37,518 bases of DNA from Saccharopolyspora sp. NFXS83 (lineage in GTDB: Bacteria; Actinomycetota; Actinomycetes; Mycobacteriales; Pseudonocardiaceae), in assembly GCF_026241095.1 (NCBI RefSeq), contig NZ_JAPFGB010000036.1, positions 3,234 through 40,751 on the forward strand, read 5' to 3'. Within the stretch, counting starts at the first letter, position 1. The number at the start of each line of letters is the position of its first letter. Both the position numbers and the translations under genes were made by a program. Positions 8,466-16,605 of this stretch are shown here, piece by piece. The notes below the pieces were generated by a model. That model was not told the origin of the DNA and searched no databases. It saw only the letters and a program-made list of their open reading frames with translations.

Positions 8466-9269
8466 TCAGCGGGTGAGCGCGCCGATGCGCGTGGTCTCGC
8501 GCGGTGCCGGGTCCCCGGGGGCGTGCTGGGCGGGGATCTCGGGGGCGAACGGCAGGTCGCAGACGAGGAGTTCGGGGAGCTCGGCGAGGCTGGTGATCAT
8601 CGAAACGCCTTCGGGCGGCGCGTGTTCGGTGCCGCTGCGGTTGAGCCAGACGCCGTGCAGGCCCGCGTCGGCGGCGCCGAGGGCGTCGGTGTCGAGCCGG
8701 TCGCCGACGTGCACGACTTCGTGCGGGGCCGCGTCGAGGGATTCGCAGGCGGCGTGGAAGATCCGCGGATCCGGTTTGGCGACTCCGAGTTCGCCGGAGA
8801 TGAGCATGCTGTCGAAGGCGCCGGCCAGTCCGGTGTGGCTGATCTTCTTGCGCTGGTAGGCGCTGGGCGCGTTGGTGATGACGGCCAGTCGCAGGCCGCT
8901 GGCGCGCATCCATTCGAGGCAGGGCAGGGCGTCGTCGAACAGCCGCCAGGCGGCCTGCATGGCGGCCATCCGGTAGTCCTCGCGGACGGCGGCTTCGGCG
9001 TCGCTGATCTGCTCGCCGAAGGCGGCGAAGAAGGCGCGGGTGCGTTCGACGCACATGGTGGCGAAGTCGACTTCGCCGGCCACGTACCGCTCGTAGTGGT
9101 CTTCGGTGGTGTGGCGCCACACGGGCCAGGCGGCGTCGTTGCCGATGAGGGCGCGCAGGCCGAGGCGGGAGGAGGCGGCGTTGTCGAGCAGGGTGTCGTC
9201 GATGTCCAGGCACACGGCTTTGATGCGGCCGAGTTCAGGCGTGGTCGGAGGGTGCGGCGCGGATGTCAC
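8466..9269 (-). CDS. HAD-family hydrolase
   Basis: This 267-residue haloacid dehalogenase-like protein has motif I LDIDDTLLD at residues 21-29 (nucleophile D22, acid D24), motif II in LAVITNAPS, motif III lysine in GVAKPDPRIF, and motif IV in VHVGDRLDTDALGAADAG. The helical cap after motif I (about residues 28-125) resembles phosphatases of the YjjG/phosphoglycolate phosphatase group. It probably dephosphorylates a small phosphorylated metabolite, but the substrate cannot be read from the sequence. It lies between gltX and the tRNA genes on the same strand. A strong hairpin downstream of gltX suggests that it is transcribed separately. Confidence 0.88.
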   Translation of the reverse strand: MTSAPHPPTTPELGRIKAVCLDIDDTLLDNAASSRLGLRALIGNDAAWPVWRHTTEDHYERYVAGEVDFATMCVERTRAFFAAFGEQISDAEAAVREDYRMAAMQAAWRLFDDALPCLEWMRASGLRLAVITNAPSAYQRKKISHTGLAGAFDSMLISGELGVAKPDPRIFHAACESLDAAPHEVVHVGDRLDTDALGAADAGLHGVWLNRSGTEHAPPEGVSMITSLAELPELLVCDLPFAPEIPAQHAPGDPAPRETTRIGALTR

Positions 9270-9358
9270 CCCGAGAGGCTAGGGGTTCACCGGCGGTGTC
9301 CGCCTCGTCCAAGACGGTGATAGTCGTTGGCCTGACACGGTTTAGTCGAGGTACCAGT

Positions 9359-9391
9359 ACCGGGTGACGTCCACTGGGGACATCACCCGGT
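9359..9391 (-). terminator. Terminator of gltX
   Basis: ACCGGGTGA (9359-9367) pairs with TCACCCGGT (9383-9391), and inner GTCC/GGAC pairs extend the stem past one mismatch. It begins 20 bp after the gltX stop. Confidence 0.7.
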
Positions 9392-9411
9392 CGCTGGAAT
9401 CGTGCTGCTGA

Positions 9412-10905
9412 TCAGACCAGCGCGCGGCGGAGCCGGTTCAGCGAGACCTCGCGGCCGAGCAGTTCCATGGATTCGTACAGCGGCGGCGAGACGGTGCGGC
9501 CGGTGACGGCGACGCGGACGGGCGCGAAGGCCTTGCGGGGTTTGATGCCGAGTCCGTCCACGACGGACTCCTTCAGCGCCGCTTCGATGGCTTCGGTGGT
9601 CCATTCGGGAAGCGCGTCGAGCGCGCCGATGGCGGCGTCGAGCACGGGCCGGGCGTCGTCGCCGAGGGCCTTGGCCGCGGAGGCCTCTTCGGGCTCGAAG
9701 TCCTCGCCTGCGAACAGGAATCGCATCATGCCGACGGCGTCGGAGAGCACGATGAGCCGTTCCTGCACGAGCGGCGCGGCGGCCCGCACGGTCGCGAGCT
9801 GCTGCTCGGTCGGTTCGGCGTCGAGCACGCCGCCGTCGACCAGGTAGGGCACGACGCGCTGCACGAAGTCGTCCGGGGCGAGCGCCCGCAGGTGCGCCGA
9901 GTTGATCGCGTCGGCCTTCTTCTGGTCGAACCGGGCGGGGTTGCCGCTGACCCGGCTGATGTCGAAGGCCTCGACCATCTCGTCGAGGGTGAACACGTCG
10001 CGGTCGTCGGCGATGGACCAGCCGAGCAGCGCGAGGTAGTTGAGCAGTCCCTCGGGCAGGAATCCGCGGTCGCGGTGGTGGAACAGGTCGGAAGCGGGGT
10101 CGCGCTTGGAGAGCTTCTTGTTGCCTTCGCCCATGACGAACGGCAGGTGCCCGAACTCGGGGACGAAGTCGGTGACGCCGATGCGCTGCAGCGCCTCGTA
10201 GAGGGCGATCTGGCGCGGCGTCGACGACAGCAGGTCTTCGCCGCGCAGCACGTGCGTGATGCGCATGAGCGCGTCGTCGACGGGGTTGGTGAGCGTGTAG
10301 AGCGCGTCGCCGCTGCCGCGGACCAGCACCGGGTCGGGCACGGTGCCCGCGCGGAAGGTGATCTCGCCGCGGACGAGGTCGGTGAAGGTGATGTCGTGGT
10401 CCGGCATCCGCAGCCGCAGCACCGGGGTGCGGCCTTCGGCGCGGTGGGCGGCCTTCTGCTCGTCGGTGAGGTCGCGGTCGAAGTTGTCGTAGCCGAGCTT
10501 GGGGTCGCGGCCCGCGGCCTTGTGCCGGGCTTCGACCTCTTCCGGCGACGAGAACGCCTCGTAGAGCTCACCGGCGTCGAGCAGGCGCCGCGCGATGTCC
10601 GCGTAGACGTCCTTGCGCTCGCTCTGCCGGTACGGCCCGTAGGGGCCGCCGACCTCGGGACCTTCGTCCCAGTCGAGCCCCAGCCAACGCAGCGCGTCGA
10701 GCAGCGCGTCGTAGGACTCCTGGCTGTCCCGGCTGGCGTCGGTGTCCTCGATGCGGAACACCAAGGTGCCTTGGTGGTGCCGGGCGAAAGCCCAGTTGAA
10801 CAGGGCGGTGCGGATGAGCCCGACGTGCGGTGTGCCGGTCGGTGACGGGCAGAACCGGGCGCGGACGGTTCCGGGCGCTGGTGTGGCGAACTCTGGCGTG
10901 CTCAT
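9412..10905 (-). CDS. gltX: Glutamyl-tRNA synthetase
   Basis: GltX charges tRNA(Glu) with glutamate. In organisms that use GatCAB it also makes Glu-tRNA(Gln), which is then amidated. The 497-residue class I synthetase has the HIGH-like motif [10 protein letters not shown] at residues 20-29, the RIEDTDASR segment that follows, and the KMSKS-like KKLSKR at 263-268. Length and motifs are standard. The start is ATG at 10905. tRNA-Glu and tRNA-Gln lie just downstream on the same strand and gatCAB is 22 kb away, so all parts of the indirect Gln-tRNA pathway are in this window. I see no glutaminyl-tRNA synthetase here. A palindrome lies in the divergent gap with the next gene. Confidence 0.97.
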   Translation of the reverse strand: MSTPEFATPAPGTVRARFCPSPTGTPHVGLIRTALFNWAFARHHQGTLVFRIEDTDASRDSQESYDALLDALRWLGLDWDEGPEVGGPYGPYRQSERKDVYADIARRLLDAGELYEAFSSPEEVEARHKAAGRDPKLGYDNFDRDLTDEQKAAHRAEGRTPVLRLRMPDHDITFTDLVRGEITFRAGTVPDPVLVRGSGDALYTLTNPVDDALMRITHVLRGEDLLSSTPRQIALYEALQRIGVTDFVPEFGHLPFVMGEGNKKLSKRDPASDLFHHRDRGFLPEGLLNYLALLGWSIADDRDVFTLDEMVEAFDISRVSGNPARFDQKKADAINSAHLRALAPDDFVQRVVPYLVDGGVLDAEPTEQQLATVRAAAPLVQERLIVLSDAVGMMRFLFAGEDFEPEEASAAKALGDDARPVLDAAIGALDALPEWTTEAIEAALKESVVDGLGIKPRKAFAPVRVAVTGRTVSPPLYESMELLGREVSLNRLRRALV

Positions 10906-10972
10906 GACCGGTCCACCCTATCCGGCGGGGTTCGGTGCTTGACCAGCGACTCCGGGAGGAGCACCCTGAGGT

Positions 10973-10992
10973 TATTCAACGCATGTTGAATA
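10973..10992. promoter_or_regulatory. Palindromic operator ahead of the FAD monooxygenase
   Basis: TATTCAAC-GCAT-GTTGAATA is a perfect 8-bp inverted repeat and is AT-rich against its surroundings. It lies 48 bp upstream of the monooxygenase ATG and 67 bp upstream of the gltX start. The size and symmetry fit a MarR- or TetR-type repressor site. No such regulator is encoded next to it. Confidence 0.55.
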
Positions 10993-11040
10993 TCGATCTC
11001 GGAGTGCACCGGTGTGCGGCGCCGGGTAGGAGTGATCGCA

Positions 11041-12276
11041 ATGGAGCGCACGACTTGCTGCATCATCGGCGGCGGTCCCGCCGGCATGGTCCTGGCCCTG
11101 CTGCTGGCCCGGTCCGGGGTGCAGGTCACCGTCTTGGAGAAGCACGGCGATTTCCTCCGCGACTTCCGCGGCGACACCGTGCACCCGACGACGCTGCAAC
11201 TCATCGACGACCTGGGCCTGGCCGAGCGGTTCGCCGAGCTGCCCCAACGCAAGGTGGAGACGGTGCGGCTGCCCATCGACGCCGACGGCGGCTTCGTCAC
11301 CATCGGGGACTTCCGGCTGCTGCCGATCAAGTACAACTACCTCGCGCTGGTGCCGCAGTGGGACCTGCTGGACCTGCTCGCCGACGAGGCGAAGCAGGAG
11401 AGCGGCTTCGAACTCCGGATGCGCACCGAGGTCACCGGGCTGATCCGGGAGGGCGGCCGGGTCAACGGCGTGCACTACCGCGACGCCGACGGCGGCACCG
11501 GAGAGCTGCGCGCCGACATCACCGTCGCCTGCGACGGGCGGGACTCGCTCGCCCGGCGGCTGCCGGAGCTCGACCTGCGGAACTTCCCCACCCCGATGGA
11601 CGTGCGCTGGTTCCGGGTGCCGCGCAAGGAGGACGACCCGGCCGGGCTGATCGGGTCGATCCGCGACCGCACGTTCACCGTGCTGATCGACCGCGGCGAC
11701 TACTACCAGACGGCCTCGATCATCGAGAAGGACTCCGACGCGGACGGCAGGTCCGGGCCGATCGAGGAGTTCAACCGGCGGCTGCGGCGCCTCGTGCCGT
11801 GGCTCGACGATGGCCGCGAACTGGTCGCCGGGTGGGACGACGTGAAGCTGCTGCACGTCACGCTCGACCGGCTGCAGAAGTGGCACGTGCCGGGGCTGCT
11901 GTGCATCGGGGACGCGGCGCACGCGATGTCCCCGGTCGGCGGCATCGGCATCAACCTGGCCGTGCAGGACGCGGTCGCCGCGGCCCGCCACCTGGCCACG
12001 CCGCTGCGGGAAGGCCGATTGCGCCGCAGGCACGTCGCGGCGATCCAGCGCAGGCGGTGGCCGACGACCCTGCTGATCCAGGGACTGCAGAAGGTGTTGC
12101 ACCGCAACGGGGTCGAGCCCGGCCTGCGCGGCGACATCGACTTCGGCGACCGGACCCGGCTGCCGCGCCCGCTGCGGCTGATCACGCGGATACCGGCGCT
12201 GCGCATGCTCCCGCCCTACCTGCTGGCCTACGGCGCGCTGCGCGAACGCCCACCGCGCGAGGCGTTGCGGGGGTAG
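11041..12276 (+). CDS. FAD-dependent aromatic-ring monooxygenase family protein
   Basis: This 411-residue flavoprotein belongs to the UbiH/PHBH-like FAD monooxygenases. Residues 6-35 form the ADP-binding fold (CIIGGGPAGMVLALLLARSG followed by VLEKH). The DG motif is ACDGRDSLAR near residue 163, and the FAD ribityl motif is IGDAAHAMSPVGGIGINLA from residue 290. The family hydroxylates aromatic or polyketide-like substrates with NAD(P)H and oxygen; the substrate here is unknown. I chose the ATG at 11041 because AGGAG lies eight bases upstream; in-frame GTG codons at 11014 and 11032 are less suitable. It interrupts an otherwise mycobacterium-like order and has its own palindromic operator, so it looks like an inducible accessory gene. 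A hairpin repeat element follows. Confidence 0.88.
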   Translation: MERTTCCIIGGGPAGMVLALLLARSGVQVTVLEKHGDFLRDFRGDTVHPTTLQLIDDLGLAERFAELPQRKVETVRLPIDADGGFVTIGDFRLLPIKYNYLALVPQWDLLDLLADEAKQESGFELRMRTEVTGLIREGGRVNGVHYRDADGGTGELRADITVACDGRDSLARRLPELDLRNFPTPMDVRWFRVPRKEDDPAGLIGSIRDRTFTVLIDRGDYYQTASIIEKDSDADGRSGPIEEFNRRLRRLVPWLDDGRELVAGWDDVKLLHVTLDRLQKWHVPGLLCIGDAAHAMSPVGGIGINLAVQDAVAAARHLATPLREGRLRRRHVAAIQRRRWPTTLLIQGLQKVLHRNGVEPGLRGDIDFGDRTRLPRPLRLITRIPALRMLPPYLLAYGALRERPPREALRG

Positions 12277-12289
12277 TCCTCGTTCTGCT

Positions 12290-12480
12290 CTGGTGGTCGG
12301 GCGGCGGAACCTCAGCGTCCTTCTCACTGCGGGATCTTCTTCCCTAGTGGCTCCGCACGAGGGAAAAAGCCGTCTTCGCGAGAAGGACGCTGAGAACCCG
12401 CGGGTGACCGGCTTCTCGACGTGGGCCATGCGCTTCGCACATCCAGGCACGGCCTTCGGCCGCGAGGCGACGTGGCTTCG
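12290..12480 (+). repeat. Convergent-gap hairpin element, copy 3
   Basis: Stem I arms CTCAGCGTCCTTCTC (12311-12325) and GAGAAGGACGCTGAG (12380-12394) are perfect over 15 bp but differ from copy 1 on both sides, so pairing is retained. The following GAACCCGCGGGTGACCG block and stem III (CGGCC-TTC-GGCCG) match copy 1; stem II is degenerate. It fills the gap between the monooxygenase and the convergent FAH gene. Confidence 0.85.
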
Positions 12481-12494
12481 CCGCCCGCCGGGGG

Positions 12495-13271
12495 CTACTG
12501 CACGGGGTTGGTGAGGGTGCCCAGGCCGTCGATGGAGACCGACACGCTCTGCCCCGACCGCACCGGGCCGACCCCGGCGGGCGTGCCGGTGAGGATCACG
12601 TCGCCCGGCAGCAGCGTCATGATGCGGGAGACCCACGACACGAGACCGGCGACGTCGTGCAGCATCAGCGACGTCCGCGACTGCTGCTTGAGCTCCCCGT
12701 CGAGCTCGGTGCGCAGGCCCAGGTCCGCCGGGTCGACGGAGGTGTCGATCCACGGGCCCAGGGGGCAGAAGGTGTCGTAGCCCTTGGCCCGCGTCCACTG
12801 CCCGTCGGCCTGCTGCTGGTCCCGGGCGGTGACGTCGTTGGCGATCGTGTAGCCCAGGACCACCTCGAGCCCGCGCGCCTCCGGAACGTCCTTGCAGGGC
12901 TGGCCGATGACGGCCGCGAGCTCGCCCTCGTAGTCCACCCGCTCCGAGTTCGGCGGCAGCTTGATCGGCGCGTTCGGGCTCGTCACCGAGGTGGACGGCT
13001 TCATGAAGATGACCGGGTTCGCCGGTGCCTCGCCGCCCATCTCCTTCGCGTGGTCCGCGTAGTTCTTGCCGACGCAGACGACCTTGCTGGGCAGGATCGG
13101 CGCGAGCAGCCGGACGTCGGCCATCGGCCACTTGCGCCCGGTGAAGGTGGGGTCGCCGAACGGGTGCTGGTCGATCTCGATGGCCAGCACCTTCTCCTGC
13201 GGCGCGGACGGATCGGGTTCCAGCGCGACGAACGACACCCCGTCGGAGTGGGCGACTCGGGCCAGGCGCAC
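12495..13271 (-). CDS. Fumarylacetoacetate hydrolase family protein
   Basis: This 258-residue FAH-superfamily protein shows CVGKNYADHAKEMG, PVIFMKPSTSVTSPNAPI, the metal-ligand region VDYEGELAAVIG, and GDVILTGTPAGVGPV. These proteins hydrolyse or isomerise beta-keto or enol acids using a divalent metal; some are oxaloacetate decarboxylases or hydroxyhepta-dienedioate isomerases. The substrate is not decidable here. The orthologous position in M. tuberculosis, next to gltX, holds the same family. I chose the GTG at 13271 because it gives the family N-terminus (VRLARVAHSDG) and has AAAGAGG eight bases upstream. The open frame reaches 13361, but that start would overlap cimA. It follows cimA after 73 bp on the same strand. 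Confidence 0.9.
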   Translation of the reverse strand: MRLARVAHSDGVSFVALEPDPSAPQEKVLAIEIDQHPFGDPTFTGRKWPMADVRLLAPILPSKVVCVGKNYADHAKEMGGEAPANPVIFMKPSTSVTSPNAPIKLPPNSERVDYEGELAAVIGQPCKDVPEARGLEVVLGYTIANDVTARDQQQADGQWTRAKGYDTFCPLGPWIDTSVDPADLGLRTELDGELKQQSRTSLMLHDVAGLVSWVSRIMTLLPGDVILTGTPAGVGPVRSGQSVSVSIDGLGTLTNPVQ

Positions 13272-13344
13272 GGCGGACCTCTTTTCGTTCCTGGTTGCTT
13301 CGTACTCGGCTCGCTCGTGCTGGGACGAGGCGAACCGTCCCAGC

Positions 13345-15033
13345 CTATGCGGTGTCGTCACCGGTGCCGCTGCCGCCCGAAACGGCGCTCACCTCGGACC
13401 GGCGATGCGCGTTGTGCCGCAAGGCCTTGTAGGCGAGGGCGTCGCACAGGGCCAGCCAGCTCGCCTCGACGATGCTGCCGTGCACGCCCACCGTGGTCCA
13501 CTCGTCGGCGCCGTCGCGGGATTCGACCAGCACCCGCGTCACCGCGTCCGTGCCGGAGGCGTCGGTGAGGATGCGGACCTTGTAGTCCACCAGCTCCACC
13601 GAGTCCAGCCACGGCAACCGCCCCACGAGCGCCTCGCGCAGCGCGGCGTCCAGCGCGTTCACCGGCCCGTTGCCCTCGGCGGTGGCGATCACCCGGTTCC
13701 CGTCCACGTGCACCTTCACCGTCGCCTCCGACACGACCGTCCCGTCCGGGCGGTGGTCGAGCACCACCCGGTAGGACTCCAGGTCGAACGGCGCGTCGTG
13801 CTCCCCCGCGTCCGGCTCGCCCGCGGCGGTGAGCTCGCGGCGCAGCAGCAGTTCCAGCGACGCGTCGGAGGCTTCGAAGGACCAGCCGCGCGCCTCCAGC
13901 TCCTTGACCTTGCGCACCGCCGTGCCGACGGCCTCCGGCGCTTCCGTCAGGTCCAGGCCGAGCTCGGCGCCCTTGAGCTCGAGGCTCGCCCGCCCGGCCA
14001 TCTCGGTGACCAGCACCCGCATCGTGTTGCCCACGACGGCCGGGTCGAGGTGGTTGTAGAGCTCCGGGTCCACCTTGATCGCGCTCGCGTGCAGCCCCGC
14101 CTTGTGGGCGAACGTCGACGCGCCCACGTAGGCCTGGTGGGTGTCCGGGGCGAGGTTGGCGATCTCGGTGAGCGCGTGCGAGACGCGGGTGAGCTCGCCG
14201 AGGCCGCCCTCCGGCAGCACCGGCATGTCCAGTTTCGTCGTGAGGTTCCCGAGCACGGCGAACAGGTCGGCGTTGCCCGCGCGTTCCCCGTAACCGTTCG
14301 CGGTGCACTGCACGTGGGTGGCGCCCGCCTGCACCGCCGCCACCGAGTTCGCCACGGCGCAGGCGGTGTCGTCCTGGCAGTGGATGCCTACGCGGAACCC
14401 GGTGCGCGCGACGACCTCCCGCACGGTGTCGGCGAGCCCGGTGGGCAGCTGCCCGCCGTTGGTGTCGCAGAGCACCGCCACGTCGGCCCCGGCGGTCACC
14501 GCGGCCTCCAGCACCCGCAGCGCGCAGTCCGGGTCGTGGGCGTAGCCGTCGAAGAAGTGCTCGGCGTCGACGAACACCCGGCGCCCCTCCCCGACCAGGT
14601 AGCGCACGGTGTCGGCGACCATGGCGCGGTTCTCCTCGACGGTGGTGCGCAGCGCGCGCTCGATGTGCCTGCGGTCGGACTTGGCGACGAGCGTGACGAC
14701 CGGGGCGCCGGAGTCGACCAGCGCCCGCACCTGCGGATCCTCGTGCGCCCGGGCGCCAGCGCGGCGGGTGGCGCCGAAGGCGACGAGCGCGGCGTGGCGC
14801 AGCTCCAGCTCACCGGCGGCGGCGCGGGCGAAGAACTCGGTGTCCTTCGGCAGCGCGCCGGGCCAGCCGCCTTCGACGAAGCCGACGCCGAGGGAGTCCA
14901 GCAGCCGGGCGACCGCGATCTTGTCGGGAACCGAGTAGGAGATCCCTTCCCGCTGGGCGCCGTCGCGCAGCGTGGTGTCGTAGACGTGGAATTCGTCGCC
15001 CAGAGGGGTTCCGGCCGGGATCGTGCGAGTCAC
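13345..15033 (-). CDS. cimA: Citramalate synthase
   Basis: CimA condenses pyruvate with acetyl-CoA to (R)-citramalate. LeuCD and LeuB then turn this into 2-oxobutyrate, giving isoleucine without threonine deaminase. The 562-residue protein has the DRE-TIM core (YDTTLRDGAQREG at 18-30, GIHCQDDTACAVANS, and HKAGLHASAI with metal-ligand histidines). A C-terminal LeuA allosteric (regulatory) domain begins near residue 410 and is typical of feedback inhibition. Length and the IHCQDDTACAVANS block separate it from LeuA and homocitrate synthase. The GTG at 15033 has AGGAGA upstream. A terminator after leuB and a separate attenuator leader upstream indicate its own transcription unit, tied to isoleucine supply. 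Confidence 0.93.
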   Translation of the reverse strand: MTRTIPAGTPLGDEFHVYDTTLRDGAQREGISYSVPDKIAVARLLDSLGVGFVEGGWPGALPKDTEFFARAAAGELELRHAALVAFGATRRAGARAHEDPQVRALVDSGAPVVTLVAKSDRRHIERALRTTVEENRAMVADTVRYLVGEGRRVFVDAEHFFDGYAHDPDCALRVLEAAVTAGADVAVLCDTNGGQLPTGLADTVREVVARTGFRVGIHCQDDTACAVANSVAAVQAGATHVQCTANGYGERAGNADLFAVLGNLTTKLDMPVLPEGGLGELTRVSHALTEIANLAPDTHQAYVGASTFAHKAGLHASAIKVDPELYNHLDPAVVGNTMRVLVTEMAGRASLELKGAELGLDLTEAPEAVGTAVRKVKELEARGWSFEASDASLELLLRRELTAAGEPDAGEHDAPFDLESYRVVLDHRPDGTVVSEATVKVHVDGNRVIATAEGNGPVNALDAALREALVGRLPWLDSVELVDYKVRILTDASGTDAVTRVLVESRDGADEWTTVGVHGSIVEASWLALCDALAYKALRHNAHRRSEVSAVSGGSGTGDDTA

Positions 15034-15119
15034 TGGATCTCTCCTGTCGGCTTCGATGGCGATGCCTGCGGCGGGGACTGCTCGTCACCTCGCGGCGCGT
15101 GCCAGGAGCGTCCGGGCAC

Positions 15120-15186
15120 AAAAAAGACCCCCCGCGGAATGCGAGAGGTCTGCGCGCCGGGGGTGCGGAGTCGTCACCCGGCGCGC
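15120..15186 (-). promoter_or_regulatory. Attenuator hairpins ahead of cimA
   Basis: In transcript order, a 10-bp perfect stem (15186-15177 with 15161-15152, GCGCGCCGGG) overlaps the end of the leader ORF. A terminator follows: AGACCTC (15151-15145) pairs with GGGGTCT (15131-15125, one U-G pair) and ends in six U residues. The terminator lies 86 bp before the cimA start. This is the layout of peptide-mediated attenuation; the alternative fold was not computed. Confidence 0.65.
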
Positions 15187-15218
15187 GTTCCGATAATGAT
15201 CGTGGTGCTGATGGCCAC
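15174..15218 (-). CDS. Candidate Ile/Thr-rich leader peptide of cimA
   Basis: A 14-codon ORF from GTG at 15218 reads MAISTTIIIGTRAG and stops at 15174-15176. Four of its 14 residues are Ile, three in a row, with three Thr. Its end overlaps the first attenuator stem. The composition matches leaders of Ile/Thr-responsive operons, so stalling at the Ile codons would report isoleucyl-tRNA shortage. Weak points are the GTG start, no clear Shine-Dalgarno sequence, and no promoter that I could place. Confidence 0.55.
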   Translation of the reverse strand: MAISTTIIIGTRAG

Positions 15219-15283
15219 GCCCGCATGCTGCCACAACCCGGCCGACCGGTACCACTTGGGCGGACCGCGATCCGACGCAGAAC

Positions 15284-15310
15284 GGGCGCCTCCCCCAGGG
15301 GAAGGCGCCC
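15284..15310 (-). terminator. Terminator of leuB
   Basis: GGGCGCCT (15284-15291) pairs with AGGCGCCC (15303-15310), with C/G pairs continuing inside. It starts 16 bp after the leuB stop and separates leuB from the cimA leader. Confidence 0.7.
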
Positions 15311-15326
15311 GCCGTGCGTGCGTGGA

Positions 15327-16370
15327 TCAGGCCTGCTGGGCCACCTCGCGGGAGGACACCAGCGCCGCGAGCCGATCGCCGACGGCGAAGGTCGCCCCCG
15401 GCGCCGAGTGGTCGCGCGTCGCCAGGTCGAAGGCCACCGAGGCCTCCACCCTGCGCGCCGCCTCGGTCTGCCCGACGTGGTCGAGCAGCAGCGCCACCGA
15501 CAGCACCGCTGCCGTCGGGTCCGCAGACCCGTGCCCGGCGATGTCCGGCGCGCTGCCGTGCACCGGCTCGAACATGCTCGGGTTGCGGCGCGTGGCGTCG
15601 ATGTTGCCGCTCGCCGCCAGCCCGATGCCGCCGGTGACCGCGCCCGCCAGGTCGGTGATGATGTCGCCGAACAGGTTGTCCGTGACGATCACGTCGAACC
15701 GGCCCGGGTCGGTCACCAGGTGGATCGTGGTGGCGTCCACGTGCTGGTAGGCCACGGTCACGTCGGGGTGCTGCAGCGAGACCTCTTCGACCACGCGGGA
15801 CCACAAGGAACCGGCGTGCGTGAGCACGTTGGTCTTGTGCACCAGCGTGAGGTGCTTGCGCGGCCGGGATGCGGCGCGGGCGAACGCGTCCCGCACCACC
15901 CGCTCCACGCCGAACGCCGTGTTGAGGCTGACCTCGGTGGCGATCTCGTGCGTGGTGTCCTTGCGCAGCAGCCCGCCGTTGCCCGCGTAGGGGCCTTCGG
16001 TGCCTTCGCGCACCACCACCATGTCGATCTCGCCCGGGTCGTTGACCGGGCTCTTCACACCCGGGTACAGCCGAGCGGGGCGGAGATTGACGTGGTGGTC
16101 GAGCTCGAAGCGCAGCCGCAGCAGCAGCCCCCGCTCCAGGATCCCGCTGGGCACCGAGGGGTCGCCGACCGCACCGAGCAGGATCGCGTCGTGCTGGCGC
16201 AATTCGGTGAGCACCGATTCCGGTAGCAGCTCACCGGTCGCGTGCCAGCGCGCGGCTCCCAGGTCGTATCGAGTGATCTCGGTATCGGGAACGACCTCAC
16301 CGAGCACCTTCAGCGCCTCGGCCACTACCTCCGGCCCGATCCCGTCACCGGGGATCACAGCGAGCCGCAT
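15327..16370 (-). CDS. leuB: 3-isopropylmalate dehydrogenase
   Basis: LeuB oxidatively decarboxylates 3-isopropylmalate in leucine synthesis and, with CimA, the methyl analogue in isoleucine synthesis. The 347-residue protein starts [20 protein letters not shown] and carries the substrate-arginine region [21 protein letters not shown] (quoted in part: [15 protein letters not shown]), the [20 protein letters not shown] metal site, and the [12 protein letters not shown] adenosine loop. The ATG at 16370 has GGGAGGT six bases upstream; the GTG at 16376 abuts that site and is less likely. It lies downstream of serA behind a terminator, so it probably has its own promoter in the 235-bp gap. Confidence 0.96.
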   Translation of the reverse strand: MRLAVIPGDGIGPEVVAEALKVLGEVVPDTEITRYDLGAARWHATGELLPESVLTELRQHDAILLGAVGDPSVPSGILERGLLLRLRFELDHHVNLRPARLYPGVKSPVNDPGEIDMVVVREGTEGPYAGNGGLLRKDTTHEIATEVSLNTAFGVERVVRDAFARAASRPRKHLTLVHKTNVLTHAGSLWSRVVEEVSLQHPDVTVAYQHVDATTIHLVTDPGRFDVIVTDNLFGDIITDLAGAVTGGIGLAASGNIDATRRNPSMFEPVHGSAPDIAGHGSADPTAAVLSVALLLDHVGQTEAARRVEASVAFDLATRDHSAPGATFAVGDRLAALVSSREVAQQA

Positions 16371-16531
16371 GTACACACCTCCCGACTACCACCCCGAACC
16401 GCGGGGCTAGAACTGTTGCGCCGAAGGCTACCGGCAAGGCCACGCAGGCAGGCACGCCGGACCCACCAAGTGGTCGAGGCTTCCCGATTGGCGGGACACT
16501 CGAACGGGTGACGCGGGTGAGCCGGGTCGCG

Positions 16532-16562
16532 AAAAGGGCCGCCCACAAGTGTGGGACGGCCC
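16532..16562 (-). terminator. Terminator of serA
   Basis: On the minus strand GGGCCG-T-CCCACA pairs with TGTGGG-CGGCCC around a 3-base loop, followed by TTTT. It lies 43 bp after the serA stop and before leuB. Confidence 0.8.
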
Positions 16563-16605
16563 TCGTCGCAGTCGCACCGGACGTCGCCGGTCGGAGATCA
16601 GCGGA

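Noticed and set aside
11014-12480. Mobile element or integron around the FAD monooxygenase
   Set aside because: There is no transposase, integrase, target duplication or attachment site. Only the gene-order break and the hairpin repeat are visible.
15224-15226. ATG at 15226 as the start of the cimA leader peptide
   Set aside because: That frame has no stop before the terminator and is not Ile-rich. The GTG frame at 15218 fits better.
13066-15750. 894-residue plus-strand open frame over cimA
   Set aside because: It is the antisense of cimA and the FAH gene, with His/Arg/Val-rich composition typical of shadow frames in high-GC DNA.
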